From: Pengzhenrongella sp031582905
GTDB taxonomy: Bacteria > Actinomycetota > Actinomycetes > Actinomycetales > Cellulomonadaceae
Reading direction: 5' to 3'
DNA: 64,000 nucleotides
Assembly (NCBI RefSeq): GCF_031582905.1
Contig: NZ_CP133990.1
Coordinates: 930,001 to 994,000 of the forward strand
Position 1 is the stretch's first letter. Each line of letters opens with the position of its first letter. Below the pieces are notes generated by a model. It made no database searches and was not told where the DNA came from. It saw only the letters and a program-made list of their open reading frames with translations. A program made the translations under genes and the position numbers. Of this stretch, positions 36,151 through 44,248 are shown in pieces.

Positions 36151-37883
36151 TCAGCCGGTGTCGAACAGCGTCAGGTCACGACAGCCGCTGTCCGATGGCG
36201 AGCCGTTCCTCGTCGAGCCGTGCGTCATCGCGCCGGTTCCTGCGGCCGCGCTCGGCACCGTGGCGGCGGGTGCCGTCGCTCCGGGTGGGGTCGTCGCCGT
36301 CGCCGCACCCGTGGGCGGACCCGGTGGTCGTGGTCGCTCACCGAGGATGCGTCCCGAGCGGTCACGGATCTCGTAGGTGACGGCAGCGAGCAGCTCGCGA
36401 CGCCGACGTCGTCCGGTGCCCGGCGGTCGACCTCCGCCGTTCGGTGGTCCTGCCCAGGGGGATCCGTGTCGGAGCCGACGTGGCGGATCACCACGAGGTC
36501 GCGCCGGTGGATCTCCTGGTGGTGGAAGCTGCAGACCAGGCCACCGTTGTCGAGGCTGGTGGGGCCGGAGTCCCGGTCCCACCAGCGCAGGTGGTGGATC
36601 TGGCACCAGCGAGCCGGCTGGTGGCAGGACGGCCAGATGCACTCTCGATCCCGGGCGATGATCGCCCGTCGCTGCTCTCCGGTGAACAGTCGTTGCGTGC
36701 GTCCGAGGTCGACCGGGACGCCGTTCGCGTCGACCGCGATGCGCGTCACGTCGCACTCGCACAGCGCGATCGCGAGCTCGCTCGCGGGAACCGGGGTGCC
36801 GTCCTCCCAGGTCGCCGGCGTGCACAACGAGCTCGGGTGCGGCGCAGCCCCGGCGTCCTGCGTGACCTGGGTCGCGTCAGCACTGCCCACGCCTGCGCCC
36901 GAACCTGCACCCGCACCCGAACGCGCATCCGCATCCGCATCCGCAGCTGCACCCGAGCCCGCACCCGCGGACGAGGCCGCGGCGCGTTGCCGGTCACGGT
37001 GCGCGCGGGCTGCGACCCAGGCCTCCTGGGTCATGATCAGCGACACCTGCGGGGGCACGTGGGCGCCCGGCTTGGTGTCCGCCGCCGCGAGGATGGCCTG
37101 CGCCATCGAGTCGAGGGCGTCCGCGGCTCGCTGGCCGCGGTCACGGTCGTCGTCCGCGGCGGGGCGGGGCGTCAGCGCCTCCAGGGCGTGGCGAAGTCGC
37201 CGTCCGGCCGCCTGGTCCAGTCGACCCCGCAGGAACGCACCGCGCGGGGTGTCCGACACGTGCAGGAAGCGCTCACGGCGTTGCGCCTGGTGATCGGCTT
37301 CGAGGGCGTCCGGGTCGACCGCCGCCGCCCATCGCGACACCGCCCCACCGAAGGCGCCGGCATCGACCTCGCCCGCCAACGCGATCAGCTGCTCCTGTGC
37401 GGACGGCGACGACACCGCCTCCTGCTGTGCCGGTGTCCCGGTGGCGGCCAGACCGGCGATCGCCTCGGCGTGCTCGAGGCCGATGCGACCCTGCACGACG
37501 GCGTCAGCCACCTGCGGCACGACGGCGAGTCGCTCGGCCTGACGCACCTGCGCGGTGGCGCAGCGGTCGCCGTTCCCCGAGGTCCGCGCGTGCCAGCTCG
37601 CGAACGACCGGTCCCCGGATCCCTGCCACGCCCCCGACCGCTGCTCGGCGACGAGCACGGCGGCACGGGTCGCGGTCATCCCGTCCACCACGTGCCCGAG
37701 CCCGGCGAGGACTTCTCGCCGGAGCTCTGGTGCCCACGAGTCGGCGTGCGCCGTCAGCGCTCGGAGCCGGGACAGCACAGCCGTCGCCGCCTGGACCTCT
37801 GTCAGCGCTGCTGCCCCGGGGAGGTCATCGGCGCGGGATGCCGTTGTGGTCCCGGGTGCGCGTGGAGGTGCGTCTGTGGTCAT
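36151..37883 (-). CDS. DUF222 / HNH endonuclease (13E12-repeat family), frameshifted near 3' end
   Basis: This protein of about 577 residues has an N-terminal DUF222 helical domain (ALTEVQAATAVLSRLRAL; VVDGMTATRAAVLVAEQRSG). A low-complexity Ala/Gly/Asp linker follows (AAADADADARSGAGAGSGAG). The C-terminal HNH nuclease has ECIWPSCHQPARWCQIHHLR and NGGLVCSFHHQEIHR. The tail changes frame near 36390; the continuation RRELLAAVTYEIRDRSGRIL is typical of the family. ATG at 37883 follows GGAGGTGAGGCGCC. A perfect LexA box lies 19 bp upstream of the ATG, so the gene is probably induced by DNA damage, as reported for 13E12-repeat genes of Mycobacterium tuberculosis. The biological role is unknown. 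Confidence 0.87.
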
Positions 37884-37901
37884 GGCGCCTCACCTCCACG
37901 C

Positions 37902-37917
37902 TCGAACTGATGTTCGA
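37902..37917. promoter_or_regulatory. LexA (SOS) box
   Basis: TCGAACTGATGTTCGA is a perfect match to the actinobacterial LexA consensus TCGAAC-N4-GTTCGA. It lies 19-34 bp upstream of the DUF222-HNH start codon. The position suits repression of that gene; the opposite strand has no gene start nearby. Confidence 0.85.
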
Positions 37918-38040
37918 ATCCTATCGCTCGGCACTGACACGCGGGGAGCGCGCGGCCATCTGTGGATGGTCCTCGAGCACCCGGAGTGCGCGACCTCGTG
38001 CTCCGCTGCCCGCCGCAGTCGGCGCCACCCACCGCTCGTC

Positions 38041-38119
38041 GCCGCGCCACCACCTGCCGCGCCGGTGTCGCTGAGCTGCCGCGCCGCTGCCGCCGCGCCA
38101 CCACCTGCCGCGCCGGTGT
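38041..38119. repeat. 28-bp perfect direct repeat, period 51
   Basis: A 28-bp sequence starting GCCGCGCCACCACCTGCC occurs at 38041-38068 and identically at 38092-38119. The intervening bases are a related CCGCGCC-rich sequence. Confidence 0.85.
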
Positions 38120-38143
38120 GGCCGCGCCGCTTGCCGCCGCGCC

Positions 38144-38181
38144 CCCGGCGCTGTCGCTGCGCCCCGGCGCTGTCGCTGCGC
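38144..38181. repeat. 19-bp tandem repeat x 2
   Basis: CCCGGCGCTGTCGCTGCGC is repeated twice head to tail with a period of 19 bp, close to the start of the ketopantoate-reductase-like gene. Confidence 0.8.
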
Positions 38182-38298
38182 CGCTACCCGCCGCGCCCAT
38201 GCGGCAGCGCCCCTGGTCGCTAGCTCGCGACGCCACGCACCACGCACCCCCGCCCCCACCGCCGCGCCCCACGCTCGCCCGTGCGCAACGATGCGGCG

Positions 38299-39447
38299 GT
38301 GCGATTCATCATCATCGGCGCCGGTGCGGTCGGCGGGACCATCGGCGGGCGCCTCCACGAGTCCGGCCACGACATCGTCCTCGTCGCGCGCGGCGCCCAC
38401 CTCGACGCGCTGCGCGAGCGCGGCCTGGAGCTGCACACCCCCGACGGCGTCGCGAACCTTCCGGTCCCCGCTGTCGCGGGACCGGACGAGCTGACGCTGA
38501 CCGACGACGACGTCCTCGTCTCGGCGGTCAAGTCGCAGGACACCCCGGCGGTCCTCGACACGTGGGCCCACGTCCCGGTGACCGCCGCGTCGTCCGCCAC
38601 CGCGGCCACCGCCGCGTCGTCCGGCACCGCGGCGACCGCCGCGCCATCCGCCACGCCGGCGACCGCCGCGCCATCCGCCACGCCGGTGACCGCCACACCG
38701 TCCGCCACCCCGGCCACCGCCGCGTCCCCCGGCACCGCAGCGACGCGACTGCCGTTCGTGGTCGCGCAGAACGGCGTCGCGAACGAGGTCGCCGCCCTGC
38801 GCGTGTTCCGGCGTGTGTACCCGGTCTGCGTCTGGCTGCCGGCGACCTATCTCGAGCCCGGGACGATCCACGCCGAGGGCGGCCCGTACTCCGGGATGCT
38901 CACGGTCGGCCGGCTGGGTGGCCCGCTCGACGACGTCTCGGCGCAGGTCGCCACCGCGCTCGCGGCCAGCCGGTTTCTGGCCCCCGAGGACGCCGACGTC
39001 ATGCGCTGGAAGCACGGCAAGCTGCTCAGCAACCTGCGCAACGGGCTCGACGCGGCGTGCGGCAACGGTCCGGGCACCGACGAGCTCGGCCGCCGGCTGC
39101 GCACCGAGGGGGAGGCGGTGCTCCACGCCGCGGGGATCGCGTTCTCGACGCCGGACGAGGAGCGCGAGCGGCGCGGTGACGCGGTGCAGGTCCGGTCGAC
39201 CGGCGGGTCGCGTGGCGGCAGCTCGACGTGGCAGAGTCTCGCGCGCGGCACCGGCAGCATCGAGGTGGACTACCTCAACGGCGAGATCGGCCTGCTCGGC
39301 CGGCTGCACGGCGTCCCGACGCCGGTGAACGACGCCGTCCAGGCGGCCGCCCACCGCCTCGTCATCGAAGGTCGCCCGCCGCGGTCGGTCGACGTCGCCG
39401 AGTTGCGGGCGCTCGTCGCCGAGGCGGAGGCGCGCGCGGGCTCGTGA
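38299..39447 (+). CDS. Ketopantoate reductase-like (PanE/ApbA) protein with Ala/Thr repeat insertion
   Basis: The protein of about 382 residues starts VRFIIIGAGAVGGTIGGRLH, a Rossmann NADPH-binding motif, and contains DDDVLVSAVKSQDTPAVL. The conserved VAQNGVANE loop and the C-terminal helical domain (WKHGKLLSNLRNGLDAACG, SIEVDYLNGEIGLLGRLHGV) follow. Between DTWAHVPV and RLPFVVAQNG there is an extra block of about 54 residues made of six 9-residue Ala/Thr/Ser/Pro units, absent from ordinary PanE. Many homologues of this type act on substrates other than ketopantoate. GTG at 38299 is preferred over GTG 38281 because homologues begin at the Rossmann strand. Confidence 0.83.
   Translation: MRFIIIGAGAVGGTIGGRLHESGHDIVLVARGAHLDALRERGLELHTPDGVANLPVPAVAGPDELTLTDDDVLVSAVKSQDTPAVLDTWAHVPVTAASSATAATAASSGTAATAAPSATPATAAPSATPVTATPSATPATAASPGTAATRLPFVVAQNGVANEVAALRVFRRVYPVCVWLPATYLEPGTIHAEGGPYSGMLTVGRLGGPLDDVSAQVATALAASRFLAPEDADVMRWKHGKLLSNLRNGLDAACGNGPGTDELGRRLRTEGEAVLHAAGIAFSTPDEERERRGDAVQVRSTGGSRGGSSTWQSLARGTGSIEVDYLNGEIGLLGRLHGVPTPVNDAVQAAAHRLVIEGRPPRSVDVAELRALVAEAEARAGS
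38581..38742. repeat. 27-bp minisatellite x 6 inside the PanE-like gene
   Basis: Six consecutive 27-bp units, each beginning ACCGCC, encode nonapeptides such as TAASSATAA, TAAPSATPA and TATPSATPA. The period preserves the reading frame. Units three and four are almost identical, suggesting recent duplication. Confidence 0.9.
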
Positions 39448-39531
39448 CCCACCTCACAGGGTGACGACCTCACATCCGGTCGGCCTGTCTCGTCAGACGT
39501 GACGACCCGCCGTCCACCTCGAGGAGCCGCC

Positions 39532-40772
39532 ATGAGCACGCCCACCCCGCGCCGGACCGTCGTCGTCCTGGGCGCCGGATACGCCGGAGTCCTGTGCGCC
39601 AACCGGCTGCGCGCGTCCCTCACCGCCGCCGAGGCCGCCCGGACCCGCGTCCGGCTCGTGAACCCGACCGACGTGTTCTGGGACCGCGTCCGCCTGCACG
39701 AGCTCGCGGCCGGCAGCCGGGTGTCGGCGTCCGTTCCGCTGCGGGACGTCCTGCACCCGGACGTCGAGATCGTCGTCGGACGGGCCGAGCGCATCGACGC
39801 GTCCCGCCGCCACGTCCACCTGGCGCCGGTCGCTGCCGACCCGGTCGTCCCGTACGACCTGCTCGTCCACGCGGTCGGGAGCGAACCCCACCACGACGTC
39901 CCCGGCGCGCACGAGCACACGCACGCGATCGGCTCGTCGGCCGGCGCGACCGCGGCACGGACGGCGCTCGCCTCCGCCGCCCCGGGTGCGCGCGTCGTCG
40001 TCGTCGGCGGCGGGCTCACCGGGGTGGAGACCGCGGCCGAGGTGGCGGAGCGGCGCCCGGACGCCGACGTCGTCCTGCTCACGGGCGGCGACCTGGTGCC
40101 CACCATGCGCCCCGCGGCGCGCCGATCGGTGGCGCGCCGCCTGCGTCGGCTCGGCGTCACGCTGCGCGAGGGTGTGCGCGTGGATCGCGTCGAGGACCGC
40201 CGACTCCTGGCCGACGGGGGCACGACGTCGCCTTCGACGTCGCCCTGTGGGCCGCGTCCTTCCGCGCCCCCGACCTCGCCGCCCGCAGCGGCCTGCGCGT
40301 CGACGACCTCGGGCGGCTGCGGGTCGGGGCGGACCTGCGCAGCGTCGACGACCCGGCGATCATCGGCGCGGGTGACGCCGTCCGGCTGCCCGACGACGTC
40401 GGCGCTCACCTGCGCATGGGCTGCGCCGCCGCGCTGCCACTCGGCGGTGCCGCGGCCGCGACCGTGCTCGCCGTCCTGCGTGGGCAGGAGCCGCCGGCCG
40501 CGTCCGTGGGCTACCTCGTGCAGTGCCTGAGCCTGGGGCGGCCGGCGGGGTACGTGCAGGTGGTCCGGGCCGACGACGTCCCCCGTCGTCTCGCCCTGTC
40601 GGGCCGGGCAGGCGCCGTGGTCAAGGAGGCGATCTGCCGGATGGCCGGGGAAGCCCCGGCCACCGAGAGCGTGCACCCGGGCCGGTACCGGTCGCCGCGG
40701 GGACCCGTCGCGCGGCCGGCCCGGTCGGACCCCGCGCCCGCGCCCGCGCCCGCGGCCAGGGTGGGCGCCTGA
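39532..40772 (+). CDS. NDH-2-like FAD/NAD(P) oxidoreductase, frameshifted
   Basis: Two frames make a pyridine nucleotide-disulfide oxidoreductase-type protein of about 413 residues. It has an FAD motif VVVLGAGYAGVLCANRLR, VPYDLLVHAVGSEP, and a second Rossmann motif VVVVGGGLTGVETAAEVAE. After the shift near 40218-40224 (run of five G) come DVALWAASFRAPDLAARSGL and IIGAGDAVRLP. It resembles type II NADH dehydrogenases. The C-terminal tail is Pro/Ala-rich. The stop overlaps the ATG of the sigma factor gene (TGATG), so the pair is translationally coupled. ATG 39532 follows GAGGAG. Confidence 0.82.
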
Positions 40773-41674
40773 TGTTCGCGCCGGGCAGCGTGGGGTACCG
40801 GCACCTGTTCGGCGTCGCGTACCGGGTGCTCGGGTCGGTGCACGACGCGGAGGACGCCGTCCAGGAGGGGTTCGCCCGGTGGCAGGCGCTGACGCCGGCG
40901 GAGCGGGACGCCGTCCGGGAGCCGTTGGCGTGGCTGACCCGGGTGGTCGGTCGGGTGTGCCTCGACGTGCTGGGGTCGGCGCGCTCGCGGCGCGAGGCCG
41001 GCGCCGGGATCTGGCTGCCCGAGCCCCTGATCGGGTCGGTCGGCGCCGTCGCGCACGGCTCGGCGGCACCGGTCGACCCGGCCGACGCGGTGAGCATGGA
41101 CGAGTCGGTGACCCTCGCCCTGCTGGTCGCGATGGAGCAGCTCACGCCGGCGGAACGCGTGAGCCTGATCCTCCACGACGTGTTCGGCGTGCCGTTCGCC
41201 GAGGTCGCCGAGGTGGTGGCCCGGACGCCCGAGGCGTGCCGACAGCTGGCGACCTCGGCGCGGCGCCGCCTCCGGTCGGGGCCGCGCGAGACGGTCGCCG
41301 GACCGGCTCGGGACGCCGTCGTCACCGCCTTCGCGCGGGCGTGCGCGGCCGGTGACCTCGAGGGGCTCGTGGCGGTGCTCGACCCGGACGTCGTCTCGCG
41401 CGCGGACGGCGGGGTGCACATCCGTGCGGCGCGTCGACCCGTCGTGGGAGCGGCGGCGGTCGCGCAGTACCTCCTCGGCGTGACCGCCCGGCAGCAGCGG
41501 CACAGCGCGGACCTGCGGCCGTCGGTCGAGCCGGTCAACGGTCGGACGGGCGTCGTCGTGCGGGACCGCGACGCGGTCGTCGCCGTGGTCGACCTCGCGG
41601 TGGGCGACGACGGCCGCATCCGCGAGATCGCGATGGTGGTGGACCCGGACAAGCTGACGCAGACCGAGGCATGA
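40772..41674 (+). CDS. ECF RNA polymerase sigma factor, ECF41/SigJ type
   Basis: The 300-residue protein has a sigma-70 region 2 (YRHLFGVAYRVLGSVHDAED, then PLAWLTRVVGRVCLDVLGSA) and region 4 (QLTPAERVSLILHDVFGVPF). A C-terminal extension of about 110 residues (VVTAFARACAAGDLEGLVAV) belongs to the SnoaL-like fold. This extension defines ECF41/SigJ-type factors, where it controls activity in place of an anti-sigma factor. ECF41 genes usually neighbour oxidoreductase or carboxymuconolactone-decarboxylase genes; here the coupled partner is the FAD oxidoreductase upstream. Autoregulation is likely but the promoter is not visible. Confidence 0.88.
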   Translation: MFAPGSVGYRHLFGVAYRVLGSVHDAEDAVQEGFARWQALTPAERDAVREPLAWLTRVVGRVCLDVLGSARSRREAGAGIWLPEPLIGSVGAVAHGSAAPVDPADAVSMDESVTLALLVAMEQLTPAERVSLILHDVFGVPFAEVAEVVARTPEACRQLATSARRRLRSGPRETVAGPARDAVVTAFARACAAGDLEGLVAVLDPDVVSRADGGVHIRAARRPVVGAAAVAQYLLGVTARQQRHSADLRPSVEPVNGRTGVVVRDRDAVVAVVDLAVGDDGRIREIAMVVDPDKLTQTEA

Positions 41675-41769
41675 CGTCGGGCCGCTGCCGACGCCGGGCA
41701 CGCCGCCCCGCGCGCCGCCACCCGCCGTCGTCGGCGAGGATGAGGCGCCCGCACCCACCCAGGAGACCC

Positions 41770-43026
41770 GTGACCGCCACGCCGCACGTCGGCACCGACT
41801 GGCTCGCCCGCGCGGACGAGCTGGATCGGACCGACCCGCTCGCCGCCGTGCGCGACGAGTTCCTGCTCGACGCCGCCCCGGACGTCGTCTCCTACCTCGA
41901 CGGCAACTCCCTGGGCCGACCGCTGCGGGCGACGGCGGACCGGATGGCCGAGTTCGTCGGCGGCCAGTGGGCCGGACGCCTCATCCGCGGCTGGACGGAC
42001 GGGTGGATGCAGTGGCCCGAGACGGTCGGTGACGAGCTCGGCCGCGTCGCGCTCGGCGCCGCCCCCGGGCAGACCGTGGTCGCCGACTCCACGACCGTGC
42101 TGTTCTACAAGCTCGTCCGTGCGGCCGTGGACGCCGCCCCACCCGGCCGCGACGAGATCGTGTGCGACACCGACAACTTCCCGACCGACCGCTACGTCAT
42201 CGAGGGCATCGCCGCCGAGCGCGGGATGACGGTCCGGTGGATCGACACCGACCCCACGGCCGGCGTCACCGTGGAGGAGGTCCGCGCCGCCGTCGGCCCC
42301 CGGACGGCGCTCGCGACGTTCAGCCACGTCGCCTACCGCTCGGGCTGGATGGCCGACGCCGTCGCGATCACCGACGCCGTCCACGCCGCGGGCGCCCTCG
42401 TGCTGTGGGACCTCAGCCACTCGGTCGGGTCGGTCGAGCTCCGGCTCGACGACTGGGACGTCGACCTCGCGGTCGGGTGCTCGTACAAGTACCTGTGCGG
42501 CGGGCCGGGGTCGCCGGCGTTCGGCTACCTCGCGACCCGGCACCACGGCACGCTGCGCCAGCCGGTGCAGGGGTGGATGGGGCACGCCGAGCCGATGCTC
42601 ATGGGGCCCGGGTACGCGCCGGCGTCCGGTGCCCGCGCGCTGGTCAGCGGGACGCCGCCGATCCTCGCGATGGTCCCGCTGCGGTGCGGTCTCGAGGTGA
42701 TCGGCCGCGCCGGGATGGCCGCCGTCCGTGCCAAGTCGCTCCGGCTGACCGAGTTCACCCTCGAGCTGGTCGACGCGTGGTTCGGCGACCTCGGGGTCGA
42801 CGTCGTCTCGCCGCGCGACCCCGCCCGCCGCGGCGGCCACGTCACGCTGCACCGCGCCGACTTCCGCGAGGTCACCGACGAGCTGTGGCGGCGCGGCGTG
42901 ATCCCCGACTACCGCGACCCCGGCGGCATCCGGATCGGCCCCGCGCCGCTGAGCACGTCGTTCCTCGAGGTGCACGACGGGCTGGCCGTCCTGCGGGACG
43001 TCCTCACCGAGCGGCCCGTCCCATGA
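41770..43026 (+). CDS. kynU: Kynureninase
   Basis: This 418-residue PLP enzyme cleaves kynurenine to anthranilate and alanine. It has YLDGNSLGRPLRATADRM near the N-terminus, the PLP-contact LWDLSHSVGSVELRL, the Schiff-base Lys in VGCSYKYLCGGPGSPAFGYL, and the C-terminal HVTLHR and GGIRIGPAPLSTSF segments. GTG at 41770 follows AGGAGACCC. Its stop overlaps the ATG of the hydrolase gene, which is the expected partner catalysing the preceding step. No tryptophan dioxygenase gene is in the window. Confidence 0.9.
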   Translation: MTATPHVGTDWLARADELDRTDPLAAVRDEFLLDAAPDVVSYLDGNSLGRPLRATADRMAEFVGGQWAGRLIRGWTDGWMQWPETVGDELGRVALGAAPGQTVVADSTTVLFYKLVRAAVDAAPPGRDEIVCDTDNFPTDRYVIEGIAAERGMTVRWIDTDPTAGVTVEEVRAAVGPRTALATFSHVAYRSGWMADAVAITDAVHAAGALVLWDLSHSVGSVELRLDDWDVDLAVGCSYKYLCGGPGSPAFGYLATRHHGTLRQPVQGWMGHAEPMLMGPGYAPASGARALVSGTPPILAMVPLRCGLEVIGRAGMAAVRAKSLRLTEFTLELVDAWFGDLGVDVVSPRDPARRGGHVTLHRADFREVTDELWRRGVIPDYRDPGGIRIGPAPLSTSFLEVHDGLAVLRDVLTERPVP

Positions 43027-44195
43027 CACCCGACGCCGCCACGGGTCACGCCAGCCGTCACGTCACCGTGCTCGTGGCCCCGGACGAGCTGCCGGACGCC
43101 GCCGCGTCGCTCGAGGTGCTCGACGCCGCCCTGGACGCCCGCGGCCTGACCGGCGAGCTCGTGCTGACCGGGTCCCCGGACGAGCTGCGCGACGCGATCG
43201 CGGCGGCGACCGCGCGGGGGCACGAGCCCGTCGTCGTGCCCGGGGTGGCGACCGACCTCGGCCCTCTCGCCGCCGACGTCGCCGCACCGGTCCTGCGCCT
43301 CGACCTCGACGGCCGCCCGCGCGACCAGGCACCCGCCGTCCGCCGGCACCTGCGGGGCCGCGGCCTCGACGGCCTGCGGTACGCCGTCGACGCGTGGTGG
43401 GCGCACCACACGCACCCGCCCGCGCTGACGCACCGCTACGGCCCCGATCGCGACCAGGTCGCCGACCTGCACCTGCCGACGACGCCGCCCGGTCCCGACG
43501 GTCACCCGGTCGCCGTCCTCGTCCACGGCGGCTACTGGCGCTCACGCTGGGAGAGCGACCTCATGGAGCCCCTGGCGCTCGACCTCACCGCGCGCGGCTG
43601 GGCGACGTGGAACGTCGAGTACCGGCGTCCGGACGACCACGGCTGGGCGGCCACCACCGACGACGTCGCCGCGGCCCTCGCCGCGCTCGCGGACGTCGAC
43701 GAGCATGCAGACGGCGCCGCGCCGCTCGACCTGGCGCGCGTCGTGACCCTCGGGCACTCCGCCGGCGGTCAGCTCGCCATCCGGCTCGCGGCCGACGTCG
43801 CCGCGGACGTCACCACCGACCACGCACCCCACGTCCGCCCGGCGCTCACGGTCTCCCTCGCCGGCGTGCTCGACCTCGTCGCGGGCGACCGCCTCGGGCT
43901 GGGTGGCGGCGCAGTCGCTGCCGCCCTCGGTGCCCGGCCCGAGGACGCGCCGGACCTGTATCGGGCGTCGTCACCGCTCTCGCGGGTTCCGGTCGGCCTA
44001 CCGCTCGCGGTGGTGTGCGGTCTCGACGACGACCCGCACCTGCTGGCCATGGCCCGCGCCTTCGCGACGCAGGCCCGCGCCGCCGGCGACGACGTCGTCA
44101 CGGTGGAGGGGCCGGGGGACCACTTCGCCGTCGTCGACCCGCGGTCCCGCCTGTGGCGCGCCGTCCTCGACGTGCTGGAGCCGCTCGCGCCGTGA
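43023..44195 (+). CDS. Kynurenine formamidase-like alpha/beta hydrolase with extra N-terminal domain
   Basis: The C-terminal 250 residues form an esterase-type alpha/beta hydrolase with HGGYWRSRWESD (oxyanion hole), the nucleophile motif LGHSAGGQLA and a final GDHF His. This is the pattern of kynurenine formamidases acting on N-formylkynurenine. The first 125 residues (HVTVLVAPDELPDAAASLEV to GLDGLRYAVDAWW) are an additional alpha/beta domain whose spacing faintly resembles type II dehydroquinase, without a recognised active site. Coupling to kynU by an ATGA overlap supports the formamidase role. Confidence 0.78.
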   Translation: MTPDAATGHASRHVTVLVAPDELPDAAASLEVLDAALDARGLTGELVLTGSPDELRDAIAAATARGHEPVVVPGVATDLGPLAADVAAPVLRLDLDGRPRDQAPAVRRHLRGRGLDGLRYAVDAWWAHHTHPPALTHRYGPDRDQVADLHLPTTPPGPDGHPVAVLVHGGYWRSRWESDLMEPLALDLTARGWATWNVEYRRPDDHGWAATTDDVAAALAALADVDEHADGAAPLDLARVVTLGHSAGGQLAIRLAADVAADVTTDHAPHVRPALTVSLAGVLDLVAGDRLGLGGGAVAAALGARPEDAPDLYRASSPLSRVPVGLPLAVVCGLDDDPHLLAMARAFATQARAAGDDVVTVEGPGDHFAVVDPRSRLWRAVLDVLEPLAP

Positions 44196-44201
44196 CCGGC
44201 G

Positions 44202-44218
44202 CGGGCCTGCACGGCCCG
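44202..44218. terminator. Short hairpin between convergent genes
   Basis: CGGGCC and GGCCCG pair around TGCAC, just after the hydrolase stop and before the 3' end of the convergent MFS gene. GCTGCGAGTGAC is directly repeated immediately after it. It is a weak terminator candidate. Confidence 0.4.
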
Positions 44219-44248
44219 GCTGCGAGTGACCCCGCTGCGAGTGACGCG

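Larger units (their letters stand above)
37921..38298. other. Repeat-rich intergenic region
   Basis: This divergent gap between the nuclease and the ketopantoate-reductase-like gene has no convincing gene. It is built of CGCCGCGCC-rich repeats, including the two direct repeats listed separately. It may represent a degraded coding or expanded repeat tract. Confidence 0.5.

Noticed and set aside
38041..38181. CRISPR array
   Set aside because: There are only two copies of each unit, with related GC-rich spacers and no cas genes. These are ordinary direct repeats.
37921..39354. Minus-strand open frame over the PanE-like gene
   Set aside because: It is generated by the repeat and high GC; the plus-strand Rossmann protein is unambiguous.
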